A DNA stretch of 23,382 bases from UBA12078 sp964556955 (lineage in GTDB: Bacteria; Patescibacteriota; Dojkabacteria; SC72). Positions 1 through 6,210 of this stretch are shown here, in pieces. Position 1 is the stretch's first letter; the number at the start of each line of letters is the position of its first letter. The notes beneath the pieces are model-generated. The model was not told the DNA's origin. It made no database searches and worked only from the letters and a program-made list of their open reading frames with translations. The position numbers and the translations under genes were made by a program. The stretch covers positions 1-23,382 of the forward strand of contig CAZKXP010000005.1 in assembly GCA_964556955.1 (NCBI GenBank), read 5' to 3'.

Positions 1-2
1 TG

Positions 3-1667
3 CCGATATGGGGATTGAGTCCAAGGGAATATATTGATGTAAACAGGTTGGCGAGGGAAGAAAAGGTTTCCGTTTTTAAAGAATTGGAAACCCTCTGGAA
101 TGTAAAACTCGGGGAGGGAAAAGCAGATGAAATTGCTATTGTCGAAAGCAACTTGGTAGAGAAAATCTTTGATGCACAAAGCATTGCTAGCATAACAAAC
201 CTTCTGATTATTTTTAATGAAGCTCTCCAAAAGATCAAAGATGGAAGGCCTATTACGGAAATCCTCTACGATTTTGTTAAAACGAGCGGATATCTAAATT
301 CTTTTGTTAAAGAAAATAGTGCCGAAAGTATCTTCGCTGTATCGAACATACAGAAATTTTTTGAATCTATTAGGAAATATGAAAAGGACAATCCCAATAC
401 AAATATCTACGAATATCTTGATTATCTAAATTATTGTATTGAGGTAGGGGAGTCTCCTGTGGTTGATCAGTTAGAGATGGAGGACTTTAATGCTGTAAAT
501 ATTCTGACTGTGCATGGAGCAAAAGGATTGGAGTATCCTGTTGTATTTATGACAAATCTTGTAGCTCAGAGATTCCCATCTCGAAATATGAATGATGCAA
601 TTCCAATGCCAGAAGATTTAGTTAAAGAAGTTTTAGACAAGAAGATGAGTACAGAAGAATCACATATGCAGGAGGAGAGGAGGCTTTTCTATGTTGGTGC
701 CACGAGGGCAAAAGAAAAATTGTATTTAACAGCTGCAAGTTTCTACGGAGATGCAAAAACAAAGAAGAAGCCAAGCATATTCCTCTATGAGATTCTAGAT
801 AGGGATGTGTCGGAGGAATTCTCTGGAGAAAAGAAAGATATAGGTATTGATAGCTTTGAGGCAAAAGCGGAAACTTCCATAACTGGTGCAGATGTGAGAA
901 TACAGGTAGTAAAGAATTTTAGCTATTCTCAGCTAGATACTTATGAAGTGTGTCCGAGGAAGTATGAGTATGGATACATTTTGAAGATACCTTCAAGGCC
1001 TAATGCTTCACTTTCATTCGGTATTACGGTGCATAATACCTTGAATAATTTTTATACATTGCATAAAAGAGCACAAGATGGGATAGAAGGAATTGTCCAG
1101 TATCCAACAGAAGAGGATATGGTGGAGTTGTATGGAAAAAACTGGGTAAGGGCAGGATATGATAGCAGTAAACACGAACAGTTAAGAAAAGAGCAGGGGG
1201 AGAAGATTCTGAGAGAATATTGTAGAAAAATATATTCAAATGATGAGAAGATATTGAACTTGGAGGAGAATTTCACAGTACATACCGCGGAATATAGCTT
1301 TGGTGGGAAGGTAGACAGGATAGATCTGGTAGAGGAAATAGAGGGGGTGAAGCAGGTTAGAATTGTTGATTACAAAACAGGGAAGGTGAAGAAAGAAGCT
1401 GAGATTAAAAATGATTTGCAGTTGCCACTTTATGCGATTTTTGTAGAACAGAAGTTAGGTTACAAAGTTATAGGGGCAAGATATATCTTTCTCGAGGAAG
1501 GTGCTTCGATAGATGTTGATTTGTCTGAAAAGAGGCGAGGGAAAGCGAAGGAGCGAATGGAAGAACTTGTTTCTAAAATTCAGTCAAAAGATTTCACTGC
1601 GAATCCGGATTCATTTAAATGTAGTATGTGTGATTACAGATCTGTGTGTGAATTCGCCAAAATATAG
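3..1667 (+). CDS. UvrD/RecB-family helicase-nuclease, C-terminal part (5' end outside window)
   Basis: The reading frame is open to the left edge, so this is the C-terminal part of a longer protein; the TTG at 15 is not a credible start. Numbering from that TTG, helicase motif V (TVHGAKGLEYPVVF) lies near residue 165 and motif VI (RRLFYVGATRAKEKL) at 222-236, both diagnostic of superfamily 1A UvrD/PcrA/RecB helicases. A PD-(D/E)XK nuclease domain follows: FSYSQLDTYEVCPRKYEY near 303-320, D434 in GGKVDRIDL, and the VDYKTGK catalytic motif with D452 and K454. Cysteines C313, C536, C539 and C545 (C-x2-C-x5-C at the C-terminus) match the iron-sulfur staple of AddB/AdnB/Cas4-type nucleases. By family this enzyme resects DNA ends in double-strand-break repair. 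The helicase motor N-terminus (Walker A) is not in the window. Helicase-nuclease identity is firm; the exact subfamily (AdnB-like, AddA-like or other) is not. Confidence 0.93.
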   Translation, partial: PIWGLSPREYIDVNRLAREEKVSVFKELETLWNVKLGEGKADEIAIVESNLVEKIFDAQSIASITNLLIIFNEALQKIKDGRPITEILYDFVKTSGYLNSFVKENSAESIFAVSNIQKFFESIRKYEKDNPNTNIYEYLDYLNYCIEVGESPVVDQLEMEDFNAVNILTVHGAKGLEYPVVFMTNLVAQRFPSRNMNDAIPMPEDLVKEVLDKKMSTEESHMQEERRLFYVGATRAKEKLYLTAASFYGDAKTKKKPSIFLYEILDRDVSEEFSGEKKDIGIDSFEAKAETSITGADVRIQVVKNFSYSQLDTYEVCPRKYEYGYILKIPSRPNASLSFGITVHNTLNNFYTLHKRAQDGIEGIVQYPTEEDMVELYGKNWVRAGYDSSKHEQLRKEQGEKILREYCRKIYSNDEKILNLEENFTVHTAEYSFGGKVDRIDLVEEIEGVKQVRIVDYKTGKVKKEAEIKNDLQLPLYAIFVEQKLGYKVIGARYIFLEEGASIDVDLSEKRRGKAKERMEELVSKIQSKDFTANPDSFKCSMCDYRSVCEFAKI

Positions 1668-1677
1668 TGTGGTATAG

Positions 1678-1683
1678 TATAAT
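1678..1683 (+). promoter_or_regulatory. -10 box (TATAAT) for pilin 1; leaderless start
   Basis: A perfect TATAAT ends 7 bases before the ATG at 1691, so transcription should start at or next to the A of the start codon. It lies just after the helicase stop codon. No convincing -35 was seen. Confidence 0.55.
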
Positions 1684-1690
1684 AACGACT

Positions 1691-2041
1691 ATGAATATAC
1701 TTGATACAGTAAAAGATATGCTTGTGGTTCCAAAGGCGTATGCTTCTTTGGGGTCTGATTTGAGTGAAAAACTTACGGAATTACAGAACACCAATGCAGG
1801 TAGTGATAAAGATTTTGTAGGAGTAATTATGGATATAGCTATTCCCTTGAGTGTTATTAGCGTTGTTCTTCTACTCATATACGGAGGATACATGTTGATG
1901 TCTAGCAAAGGAGACCCAGATAAACTTCAAGAGGCAAAGCAGGTTATAACTAATGCTATAATTGGTTTTGTTGTGATACTATTATGTGTTGCTATTTTAA
2001 TATTAATTTCTAATACGTTAGGTCTAGGAATCTATGAATAA
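1691..2041 (+). CDS. TrbC/VirB2-like T4SS pilin paralog 1
   Basis: A 116-residue protein with an N-terminal stretch ending in PKAYAS, a possible signal-peptide cleavage region, and two strongly hydrophobic segments separated by a polar loop. The loop GGYMLMSSKGDPDKLQEA is the signature shared by all five small proteins here: G-[YF]-x4-[SA]-x-GD-x2-K-[ILV]-x2-A, then a conserved I-[IV]-G in the second segment. This matches the T4SS_pilin / TrbC-VirB2 fold, two-TM proteins that form the conjugative pilus or channel. A GTG at 1667 overlaps the helicase stop and would add eight residues; I prefer ATG 1691 because the TATAAT at 1678 would leave the GTG untranscribed. The 3' end overlaps the next pilin by 8 bases, so these two are translationally coupled. 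Family confident; role as major or minor pilin unknown. Confidence 0.85.
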   Translation: MNILDTVKDMLVVPKAYASLGSDLSEKLTELQNTNAGSDKDFVGVIMDIAIPLSVISVVLLLIYGGYMLMSSKGDPDKLQEAKQVITNAIIGFVVILLCVAILILISNTLGLGIYE

Positions 2042-2333
2042 ACTATTAGCTGTAAATATTGGTGATTTATCTCCTGTTGCTTTGGGAGAGTATTCGAGGC
2101 TCGATACGCTTGTTGGGGTGAAAGTCGCGGGTTTGATAAATTGGGGGATTGGATTTGCTGCACTGGTAGCAGTAATTTTTTTGATAATGGCGGGTTATAC
2201 ATATATCACATCATCAGGTGATGCAGAGAAAATAGAGAAAGCTGGTAAAACAATAACTGCGTCAATAGTAGGTTTGATTATTATATTCGTGGCGAGGATC
2301 TTGGTTGAGTTGGTTCTGGAAAAAGTAATGTAA
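2034..2333 (+). CDS. TrbC/VirB2-like T4SS pilin paralog 2
   Basis: A 99-residue two-TM protein with the same loop signature (AGYTYITSSGDAEKIEKAG, then ASIVGLII). The N-terminus (MNKLLAVNIGDLSPVALG) has no recognisable signal peptide, unlike paralogs 3 and 5, so it is probably inserted through its own TM segments and not cleaved. The start overlaps the end of paralog 1 by 8 bases, with a weak purine stretch (TAGGAA) upstream, which suggests translational coupling. It may be a minor or base subunit, but that is inference. An intergenic stretch of 65 bases with its own promoter separates it from paralog 3. Confidence 0.85.
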   Translation: MNKLLAVNIGDLSPVALGEYSRLDTLVGVKVAGLINWGIGFAALVAVIFLIMAGYTYITSSGDAEKIEKAGKTITASIVGLIIIFVARILVELVLEKVM

Positions 2334-2338
2334 CGGTA

Positions 2339-2367
2339 TTGCAAGGCTAGGCTACTTTTTATATAAT
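2339..2367 (+). promoter_or_regulatory. strong promoter for pilin 3 (TTGCAA-17-TATAAT)
   Basis: A -35 box TTGCAA at 2339-2344 is separated by exactly 17 bases from a perfect TATAAT at 2362-2367. Predicted start is near 2374, giving an AU-rich leader of about 25 bases without a Shine-Dalgarno sequence. It is the best-formed promoter in the pilin array. Confidence 0.75.
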
Positions 2368-2398
2368 CAATACATAAATTAATATATTTACAGTTTTT

Positions 2399-2761
2399 AT
2401 GAAAACTTCAAAAATATTAGCAGGTGCAACTTCAGTATTTTCTAGCTTATATTTAGCAAGCGCAACATTTGCTGGAACGACAATTGGTGACGCCGAAGAA
2501 CTTCTCGGTGATGTTGGTGGCTCTAGCCAAGCGGACCTTATGACTTTGATCTACAACTTAATCAACTGGGCTATAGGTATTGCAGCTTTAGTTTGTGTTG
2601 TAGTCTTAATTGCTAGTGGTTACAAATATATAACTGCTGCAGGTGATGAGAACAAAGTAGAGAGTGCTACAAAGACATTGACATTTGCGATCATAGGATT
2701 AGTTGTCTGTTTCATCGCAGTAATCTTAGTAAGATTCGTTTTACAAAACGTTATCAAATAA
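2399..2761 (+). CDS. TrbC/VirB2-like T4SS pilin paralog 3, probable major pilin
   Basis: A 120-residue protein with a classical signal peptide (MKTSKILAGATSVFSSLYLA, then SATFA-G as a likely cleavage site near residue 25), a short polar mature N-terminus, and two hydrophobic segments flanking SGYKYITAAGDENKVESATK. The layout (cleaved leader, two TM helices, charged cytoplasmic loop) is that of TrbC/VirB2 propilins. It is the only array member with a full -35/-10 promoter and an insulated 5' leader, so I infer it is the most expressed subunit and the likely main filament or channel protein. No Shine-Dalgarno sequence precedes the ATG. Family assignment is solid; major-pilin status rests on promoter strength alone. 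Confidence 0.87.
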   Translation: MKTSKILAGATSVFSSLYLASATFAGTTIGDAEELLGDVGGSSQADLMTLIYNLINWAIGIAALVCVVVLIASGYKYITAAGDENKVESATKTLTFAIIGLVVCFIAVILVRFVLQNVIK

Positions 2762-2775
2762 GATATTTAAATCTC

Positions 2776-2781
2776 TATATA
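2776..2781 (+). promoter_or_regulatory. -10-like box (TATATA) for pilin 4; possible leaderless start
   Basis: TATATA ends 7 bases before the ATG at 2789, the same spacing as other predicted leaderless genes here. It is one base off consensus and has no -35, so it could be chance in AT-rich DNA. Confidence 0.35.
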
Positions 2782-2788
2782 GATTGAT

Positions 2789-3061
2789 ATGATTGTAGAC
2801 TTAAGTCCTTTGGTAGGTACTAGCCATGAAAACTTGCAAGAATTTCTATTCTTTCTGATTAATTATGCCATAACTATTTCTGCAGTCATTACTGTCATAT
2901 CACTAATAATCTCAGGTTTTAAATATATGCTCTCTTTCGGGGACGACAAAAAGATAAAGGCAGCAACCAGCTCAATAGTTTTTTCGTTAATTGGTTTGGT
3001 ACTTGTATTCATAGCACCAACAGTTATAAAATTTGTAATTAATACATTACTTAAAGCTTAA
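2789..3061 (+). CDS. TrbC/VirB2-like T4SS pilin paralog 4
   Basis: A 90-residue, two-TM protein with the array signature (SGFKYMLSFGDDKKIKAATS, then SLIGLVL). It is the shortest paralog. Its N-terminus (MIVDLSPLVGTSHENLQEFL) carries no cleavable signal peptide, similar to paralog 2. The stop codon overlaps the next start as TAATG, so paralogs 4 and 5 should be translationally coupled. It may be a structural variant subunit; no direct evidence for a separate role. Confidence 0.83.
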   Translation: MIVDLSPLVGTSHENLQEFLFFLINYAITISAVITVISLIISGFKYMLSFGDDKKIKAATSSIVFSLIGLVLVFIAPTVIKFVINTLLKA

Positions 3062-3408
3062 TGAAAATATTTAAAAGTCTTTTCTTCTCCTTCGTCTCTT
3101 TCTTTGTCGCAATGCCCGTTCTTGCTAGGCTTGATGATAATGGAGGTGGAGGAACAAATAATGGTGATACTCCAAAAACAATCGGCGATATGGCGACGAT
3201 ACTGGACAATGTGATGGGATACATCTTTCCTGTTGCTGCAGTAGTGTGTGTGATTTTTATCATAATAGGGGGATATATGTGGATAGCATCTGCAGGAGAC
3301 CCTGCGAAGGTAAAGCAAGCCCAGGGCACGCTTACGTGGGCAATCATAGGGCTGATATTTGTCATGATAGTAAGATTAATAGTTGGTCTTGTACTCAATG
3401 CATTGTAG
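3061..3408 (+). CDS. TrbC/VirB2-like T4SS pilin paralog 5
   Basis: A 115-residue protein with a hydrophobic signal peptide ending in AMPVLA (cleavage near residue 22), a glycine/asparagine-rich mature N-terminus (LDDNGGGGTNNGD), and two TM segments around GGYMWIASAGDPAKVKQAQG followed by AIIGLIF. It shares the loop signature with the other four. The start is the ATG inside TAATG at the end of paralog 4. With paralog 3 it is one of two array members with an unambiguous signal peptide. Confidence 0.86.
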   Translation: MKIFKSLFFSFVSFFVAMPVLARLDDNGGGGTNNGDTPKTIGDMATILDNVMGYIFPVAAVVCVIFIIIGGYMWIASAGDPAKVKQAQGTLTWAIIGLIFVMIVRLIVGLVLNAL

Positions 3409-3434
3409 TAACCAAATTCACCTCGCGTATGGTG

Positions 3435-3440
3435 TATAAT
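3435..3440 (+). promoter_or_regulatory. -10 box (TATAAT) for the SpoIID protein; leaderless start
   Basis: A perfect TATAAT ends 5 bases before the ATG at 3446. It decides the start: an upstream in-frame TTG at 3440 overlaps the -10 box and cannot be in the transcript. Confidence 0.6.
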
Positions 3441-3445
3441 TGGCT

Positions 3446-5281
3446 ATGATTAAAAAGCCCCAAAAATTCTTAGCATTTTTCTTTACTCTTTTCCTTGGTG
3501 TATATGGGCTATTACTCTTTACGCACCCAGTATATTCAGATGAAGCATCTGAGCTTCAAAAACAGATAGAGCAGAAGAATCAAGAATTAGCCGAGAAACA
3601 GAGTACACTCTCGCAGATAGAATCAAGAATCAAGGAGATTAGTGGTAGCAACTATTCTGTAAGTCAGAAGATCGCATTAATAAATGATGAGGTTACAAAG
3701 TTAGATACAAATATAGCGGCAAACACAGAGGCCCTAACGGCGAAAATAACGGAAATAGAAGAGAAGCAGGCTTTGGTAGAAGAGAAGAAAAAAGAGATGG
3801 ATCAACTTTCAACTGATCTTTACATACAATCCCGTTACAGAATGGCTACATTTTTCCTCTCGGGTAGGGATTGGGATATATTGGTGAAAGAATTTTTTTT
3901 GAAAAAAAGCAGTCTTTCTGTTTTGAGAACACAGGTAGAACAGATTAATGGTGAATTTAGTAGTTTGGAAGAAAGCAGGGCGCAGTTAGAAGCAGAAAAA
4001 ACAAACTTAGAAGCACAAAAAAAGGATATGGATGATTCTTATGCGTTGTTAGCTGCCGAGAAAGCGAAGCTACAGAGTGAGTTGAATAGCCAGTACGCAA
4101 GTAAGAGTTCTTTGACTAAAACCATCGGAAATCTCTCAAAGGAGATCTCCCAGTTACAACAATATCTTCTAACAGTAAAATCTGGAGGTACTGTTGTGAG
4201 TGCAGATTCTGTTCCACAGAGTTCATCTGACCCAGAATCTTCACAGCAGTATTTTCTGAACAATGCCCCTTCTGGCGCTTTTGCAGTATTTTCGTATGGT
4301 GCATATACGCACAGAAATGGTATGAGCCAGTGGGGAGCTAGAGCAAGAGCGGATGCAGGGCAATCGTATCAAACTATTCTCGCTGCATATTACCCTGGAA
4401 AGACGTTTAGAACAGGTACCTTGGTGGGGAAGTCTTCGGGTGCCGTGGAGAATATTACGACTACTATTTCCACAACAACATATGGGACTTTGAATTTCGA
4501 AGATGATTACCTGTTAAGATTGAACGAAGTACCAGAAAGTTGGAATATCGAGGTTCTAAAAGCGCAAGCGATTGTAGCCAGAACGTTTGCTCTTAACTAT
4601 ACTGATAACGGAAGGTCAGCGATATGTACAACAGAATCATGTCAAGTAATTGGAGATGGACAGAAGACAGGCGCATGGGCTCAAGCTGTTAGAGAAACTC
4701 GAGGAGTTGTTTTAGTAGATTCTGCGGGGAAGGTGTTCTCTGCTCAGTATGCCGCTGTTCATGGAGGATGGGGGAACGCTGTCGGTTGGGATACAACAAC
4801 AGGAAGTGGTGGTTACTTGAGGTGGGAAGCAGATGCTTGGGAGAGTAAATCTGGTGTAAGTTGGTTCTACAAGAATTGGTTTAGAAAGGGATATAATTTG
4901 AGTGGAAATAACTGTGGGCATAGTCCATGGCTGACAAACATCGAAATGGCAGACATTCTTAATGCATATTTAAGATGGACACAAGTAAGCAGTGATTCTA
5001 GAATTGTTGCAGTAGATACGACAAGTTGTTGGGGACAAGCTGCGAACCCTTATACAATCGCACAGCTTCAGGCAGCGGTTTCAAATCCTGTAACAAGTGT
5101 GTACAGTGCCGTAGTTTCTAATTCAAATGGTACTACGACCAATGTCTCATTCAACACAAATAGGGGGATTATTAATATTCCCGGTTCTGATTTTAAAACA
5201 GTATTCAATATGAGGGCCCCAGGAGCGGTTAGAATTCCTCAAAATGGAAGTATTATAAATATTAATATAGAGTACAAATAA
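3446..5281 (+). CDS. secreted coiled-coil protein with SpoIID/LytB-type peptidoglycan transglycosylase domain
   Basis: A 611-residue protein. Residues 1-32 form a signal peptide or anchor. Residues about 33-235 are a long charged coiled coil rich in E, K, Q and L heptads, like the N-terminal regulatory coils of PcsB/EnvC-type envelope proteins. The C-terminal half is a SpoIID domain: NGMSQWGARARADAG (GMSQWGA at 292-298) with ILAAYYPGKTF; then LNEVPESW (E361 aligns with the catalytic Glu of SpoIID) and EVLKAQAIVARTFAL; then RETRGVVLVDSAGKVFSAQY and a C-terminal GSDFKTVFNMR block. SpoIID is a lytic transglycosylase acting on denuded glycan strands. The GMSQ block precedes the ALKAQA block, the reverse of Bacillus SpoIID but, as I recall, the order seen in actinobacterial relatives. 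Its place between the pilins and the ATPase suggests it opens peptidoglycan for the machine. Confidence 0.88.
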   Translation: MIKKPQKFLAFFFTLFLGVYGLLLFTHPVYSDEASELQKQIEQKNQELAEKQSTLSQIESRIKEISGSNYSVSQKIALINDEVTKLDTNIAANTEALTAKITEIEEKQALVEEKKKEMDQLSTDLYIQSRYRMATFFLSGRDWDILVKEFFLKKSSLSVLRTQVEQINGEFSSLEESRAQLEAEKTNLEAQKKDMDDSYALLAAEKAKLQSELNSQYASKSSLTKTIGNLSKEISQLQQYLLTVKSGGTVVSADSVPQSSSDPESSQQYFLNNAPSGAFAVFSYGAYTHRNGMSQWGARARADAGQSYQTILAAYYPGKTFRTGTLVGKSSGAVENITTTISTTTYGTLNFEDDYLLRLNEVPESWNIEVLKAQAIVARTFALNYTDNGRSAICTTESCQVIGDGQKTGAWAQAVRETRGVVLVDSAGKVFSAQYAAVHGGWGNAVGWDTTTGSGGYLRWEADAWESKSGVSWFYKNWFRKGYNLSGNNCGHSPWLTNIEMADILNAYLRWTQVSSDSRIVAVDTTSCWGQAANPYTIAQLQAAVSNPVTSVYSAVVSNSNGTTTNVSFNTNRGIINIPGSDFKTVFNMRAPGAVRIPQNGSIININIEYK

Positions 5282-5312
5282 TCTTGTCCTCATCCTTGTT
5301 CTATGCTATCGT

Positions 5313-5318
5313 TATACT
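5313..5318 (+). promoter_or_regulatory. -10 box (TATACT) for the PH-domain gene; leaderless start
   Basis: TATACT (5 of 6 to consensus) ends 6 bases before the ATG at 5325 in a 43-base intergenic gap. No clear -35. Confidence 0.5.
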
Positions 5319-5324
5319 ACAATT

Positions 5325-5939
5325 ATGAGTACTCAAGGGAACAACATTCCAAAAAAATTTAAGAATCTTAAACGATCTTTCGTAGAGAACATAGCCATTA
5401 ACAATGACCATAGTTTTAAATCATTCCCAAAGGGATTGAAATTCCATGGTAAGGAGAAGGGCGAAGAGATAGTCCTTGTCATAAGGTCACACTGGATTGT
5501 ATATCTACCACAGGCATTGATAACACTTCTTGTCTTGGTATTGCCATGGGTTTTAGCGGCACTTGCAGATGGAGTATTCAAAAATTTTCCAATCCTCATG
5601 TCCTTGCTCGTATCCTCCTTCTTAATTGCATTGAGTATTGTGGTAGCATCTCTTGTTAGGTGGTATTACAATGTAAGCATCATTACAGACCAGCGAGTCA
5701 TAGATCTGGATTTCCCTAATATTATGTCCCATTCTATGTCAGAGGCGCAATTAGAAAAGATTGAGGATGTTACTCACACACAGATAGGTATAATTGGTAG
5801 CTTTTTTGATGTAGGTTCTGTATATATTCAAACAGCAGGTACTGCACAGAATATTGAATTTACAAATATCCCACGTCCAAGAGATGTTCAGGATATATTG
5901 ATAGATATGTTGGAATCAAAACAGAAAGGAGAGATATGA
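5325..5939 (+). CDS. bacterial PH-domain (YdbS/bPH2-like) membrane protein
   Basis: A 204-residue protein. The basic N-terminus (to about 57) precedes two TM helices at about 58-81 and 88-111, followed by a cytoplasmic bacterial PH-like domain: RWYYNVSIITDQRVIDLDF, then SEAQLEKIEDVTHTQIGIIG, GSVYIQTAGTAQNIEFTNI and the closing RPRDVQDILIDML. This order (arginine after TM2, ITDQRVI, LEKIEDV, then G-[ST]-V-x-I-x-T-A) is the hallmark of the YdbS/bPH_2 family, membrane proteins of largely unknown function, probably scaffolds. It is leaderless by its -10. Its stop overlaps the next start as ATGA, so it forms an operon with the small two-TM gene and probably the PP2C-like gene. Confidence 0.85.
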   Translation: MSTQGNNIPKKFKNLKRSFVENIAINNDHSFKSFPKGLKFHGKEKGEEIVLVIRSHWIVYLPQALITLLVLVLPWVLAALADGVFKNFPILMSLLVSSFLIALSIVVASLVRWYYNVSIITDQRVIDLDFPNIMSHSMSEAQLEKIEDVTHTQIGIIGSFFDVGSVYIQTAGTAQNIEFTNIPRPRDVQDILIDMLESKQKGEI

Positions 5940-6208
5940 CAAACGATGTAAATAATATATTGGATAATATTGGTCAGAATCCATTCGCAGGTTTTGGTAT
6001 TACATTGTCCTCTTTGCTTAAATTCCCACTTGGAATAATATTGATAGGGAATTTGCTTTTTTCTGTGCTACTCTTCCTGAGGATTAGAATATTGGCAGAT
6101 ACATTCGAATCATCAAGTAATGGTATTGTAAAAACAATCGTTGGTGGATACATAGCTTTAACCGTCATAGGGAGTATAGTCACTGTACTATTTCTTTTAA
6201 TTGGATAA
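5936..6208 (+). CDS. small two-TM membrane protein, function unknown
   Basis: A 90-residue protein with an Asn-rich cytoplasmic N-terminus (NDVNNILDNIGQNPFAGFG) and two hydrophobic helices, about 28-50 and 66-89, joined by a short loop (RIRILADTFESSSNG). The start overlaps the previous stop (ATGA) and is preceded by AAAGGAGA, one of the few good Shine-Dalgarno sequences in the window, as expected for an internal operon gene. From memory it resembles short CPR proteins annotated DUF5657 that sit beside T4SS-like loci; I cannot verify this. Its position suggests an accessory subunit of the envelope complex. Confidence 0.72.
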   Translation: MTNDVNNILDNIGQNPFAGFGITLSSLLKFPLGIILIGNLLFSVLLFLRIRILADTFESSSNGIVKTIVGGYIALTVIGSIVTVLFLLIG

Positions 6209-6210
6209 TT

